Shown here one piece after another: positions 6,193-6,989 of a DNA stretch of 6,989 bases. The stretch covers positions 1-6,989 of the forward strand of contig WTHO01000006.1 in the NCBI GenBank assembly GCA_011523115.1. The letters run 5' to 3'. Every line of letters starts with the position of its first letter. Within the stretch, counting starts at the first letter, position 1. The translations under genes were made by a program, and so were the position numbers. This DNA comes from Halieaceae bacterium (lineage in GTDB: Bacteria; Pseudomonadota; Gammaproteobacteria; Pseudomonadales; Halieaceae). The notes under the pieces are model-generated. The model did not search any database and was not told the DNA's origin. It saw only the letters and a program-made list of their open reading frames with translations.

Positions 6193-6975
6193 TCAAAGTG
6201 ACTTCAATGCGGCAAGGTAGCGATGGATAGTCTCCGGTATGCCCCATCGTAGCGCGTCAATCGTGAAGGCGTGTCCGATGGAGACCTCCAGCAGGTTTGG
6301 GATATCAAAATCGACCAGATTCGACAGGTTCAGATCGTGGCCAGCATTGATACCCAGACCTTGTTCCGTTGCAGCGCGGGCGGCTTCCTGAAATTCGAAG
6401 AGTGTCGACGCATGATCACCCCTCTCGTGCGCCCGGGCGTAGCGCTCCGTATAAAGCTCAATCCGGTCCGCTCCCAGAGCGGGGATCATTTCGATTTGTC
6501 TCGGGTCCGGGTCCATGAACAGACTCACTCGGCAGCCCCACGTTTTCAGCTGCTCGATGACGGGTAACAGCTTGTCGCCGTCCCGCGTGATGTCAAATCC
6601 GTGGTCTGAGGTAAGTTGGTCGTCAGCGTCGGGTACCAGCGTCACCTGCGCCGGGCGGACAGCCTCAACCAGAGACATGAAGCCGGGGTAGTCTGTTACT
6701 CCCTGGCGCCCGGATCGCTGCGCTTCAGCAAACGGGTTCCCTTCAATATTCAGCTCCGCCGGTGCTCCCGAGCCCGATTGGGAGAGCGCCGCATTGCCCA
6801 GAGCAATGCAGTCGTCGCCACGAATATGTCGTTGGTCTGGGCGTGGGTGAACGGTGATGCCGTGGGCCCCCGCTTGAAGCGCCGCGGCGGCGAATTCGCA
6901 GGGGTCAGGGTGACGGGTATCTCTGGAGTTCCTGATCAGCGCGATTTTGTTGAGGTTAATACTAAGTTGTATCAC
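6193..6975 (-). CDS. pdxJ: Pyridoxine 5'-phosphate synthase PdxJ, Bacteroidota-like type
   Basis: Condenses 1-deoxy-D-xylulose 5-phosphate with 3-amino-1-hydroxyacetone 1-phosphate to give pyridoxine 5'-phosphate, the last ring-forming step of the DXP-dependent vitamin B6 pathway; cytoplasmic TIM barrel. The 260-residue protein has the family signatures: N-terminal strand SINLNKIALIRN (5-16), GITVHPRPDQRHIR (39-52; His43 and Arg45), LNIEGNP (75-81; Glu78), QVTLVPD (110-116), GADRIELYTE (168-177), INAGHDLNLSNL (209-220; His213) and LEVSIGHAFTIDAL (229-242). These match the Bacteroidota-type PdxJ I remember (NINKIATLRN, HPRPDERHIR, RIELYTE, LEVSIGHA) better than E. coli PdxJ (NIDHIATLRN, HLREDRRHI, LNIGHAI). 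About 13 extra residues follow the NIEGNP motif (about 82-96) relative to that type. It starts at GTG (6973-6975); an in-frame TGA lies three codons upstream, and no strong ribosome binding site is visible. It is the first gene of the leftward cluster within this window. Confidence 0.93.
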   Translation of the reverse strand: MIQLSINLNKIALIRNSRDTRHPDPCEFAAAALQAGAHGITVHPRPDQRHIRGDDCIALGNAALSQSGSGAPAELNIEGNPFAEAQRSGRQGVTDYPGFMSLVEAVRPAQVTLVPDADDQLTSDHGFDITRDGDKLLPVIEQLKTWGCRVSLFMDPDPRQIEMIPALGADRIELYTERYARAHERGDHASTLFEFQEAARAATEQGLGINAGHDLNLSNLVDFDIPNLLEVSIGHAFTIDALRWGIPETIHRYLAALKSL

Positions 6976-6989
6976 GGTGCTTCATCACG

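Overview
The window looks like a piece of chromosome from a free-living gammaproteobacterium. RsmE, RimO, MsrA and RluA all read as gammaproteobacterial proteins, and several match the Escherichia coli proteins closely along most of their length. The moderately high GC content, frequent GTG starts and gene set would suit a marine group such as the Cellvibrionales/Halieaceae, but that placement is inference. I see no tRNA, rRNA, CRISPR array, insertion sequence or phage gene. Coding density is very high, and the longest non-coding stretch is about 160 bases.

Left part (1-2008, minus strand, read right to left): a 67-residue protein of unknown function, a von Willebrand A-like protein with an apparently intact metal-binding (MIDAS) motif, a membrane-anchored J-domain protein, and the N-terminal part of a small conserved hypothetical protein that runs off the left edge. 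The von Willebrand gene is the oddest item. Its conserved N-terminus extends well upstream of any ATG, GTG or TTG, back to the amber stop of the 67-residue gene in the same frame, so it must start at a rare codon (best candidate ATC) or be made by readthrough.

Middle (2009-2169): a short, relatively AT-rich divergent control region. It holds a perfect 14-bp palindrome lying in the spacer of a plausible leftward promoter, and a small hairpin just before the 67-residue gene. To its right, msrA (methionine sulfoxide reductase A) is the only plus-strand gene. It ends directly against rsmE, which comes from the opposite direction, with no intergenic base.

Right part (2824-6975, minus strand, read right to left): pdxJ, an rluA-like pseudouridine synthase gene, a DUF2244 membrane protein gene, rimO and rsmE. 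They are tightly packed and probably form one operon. Three of the five modify the translation apparatus: RluA acts on 23S rRNA/tRNA, RimO on ribosomal protein S12, and RsmE on 16S rRNA U1498. PdxJ makes pyridoxine 5'-phosphate. It resembles the Bacteroidota-type PdxJ more than the E. coli type, which hints at transfer or a second PdxJ.

The window is mostly housekeeping sequence. No complete new system is evident. The least explained part is the 67-residue / von Willebrand / J-domain cluster with its unusual translation start.
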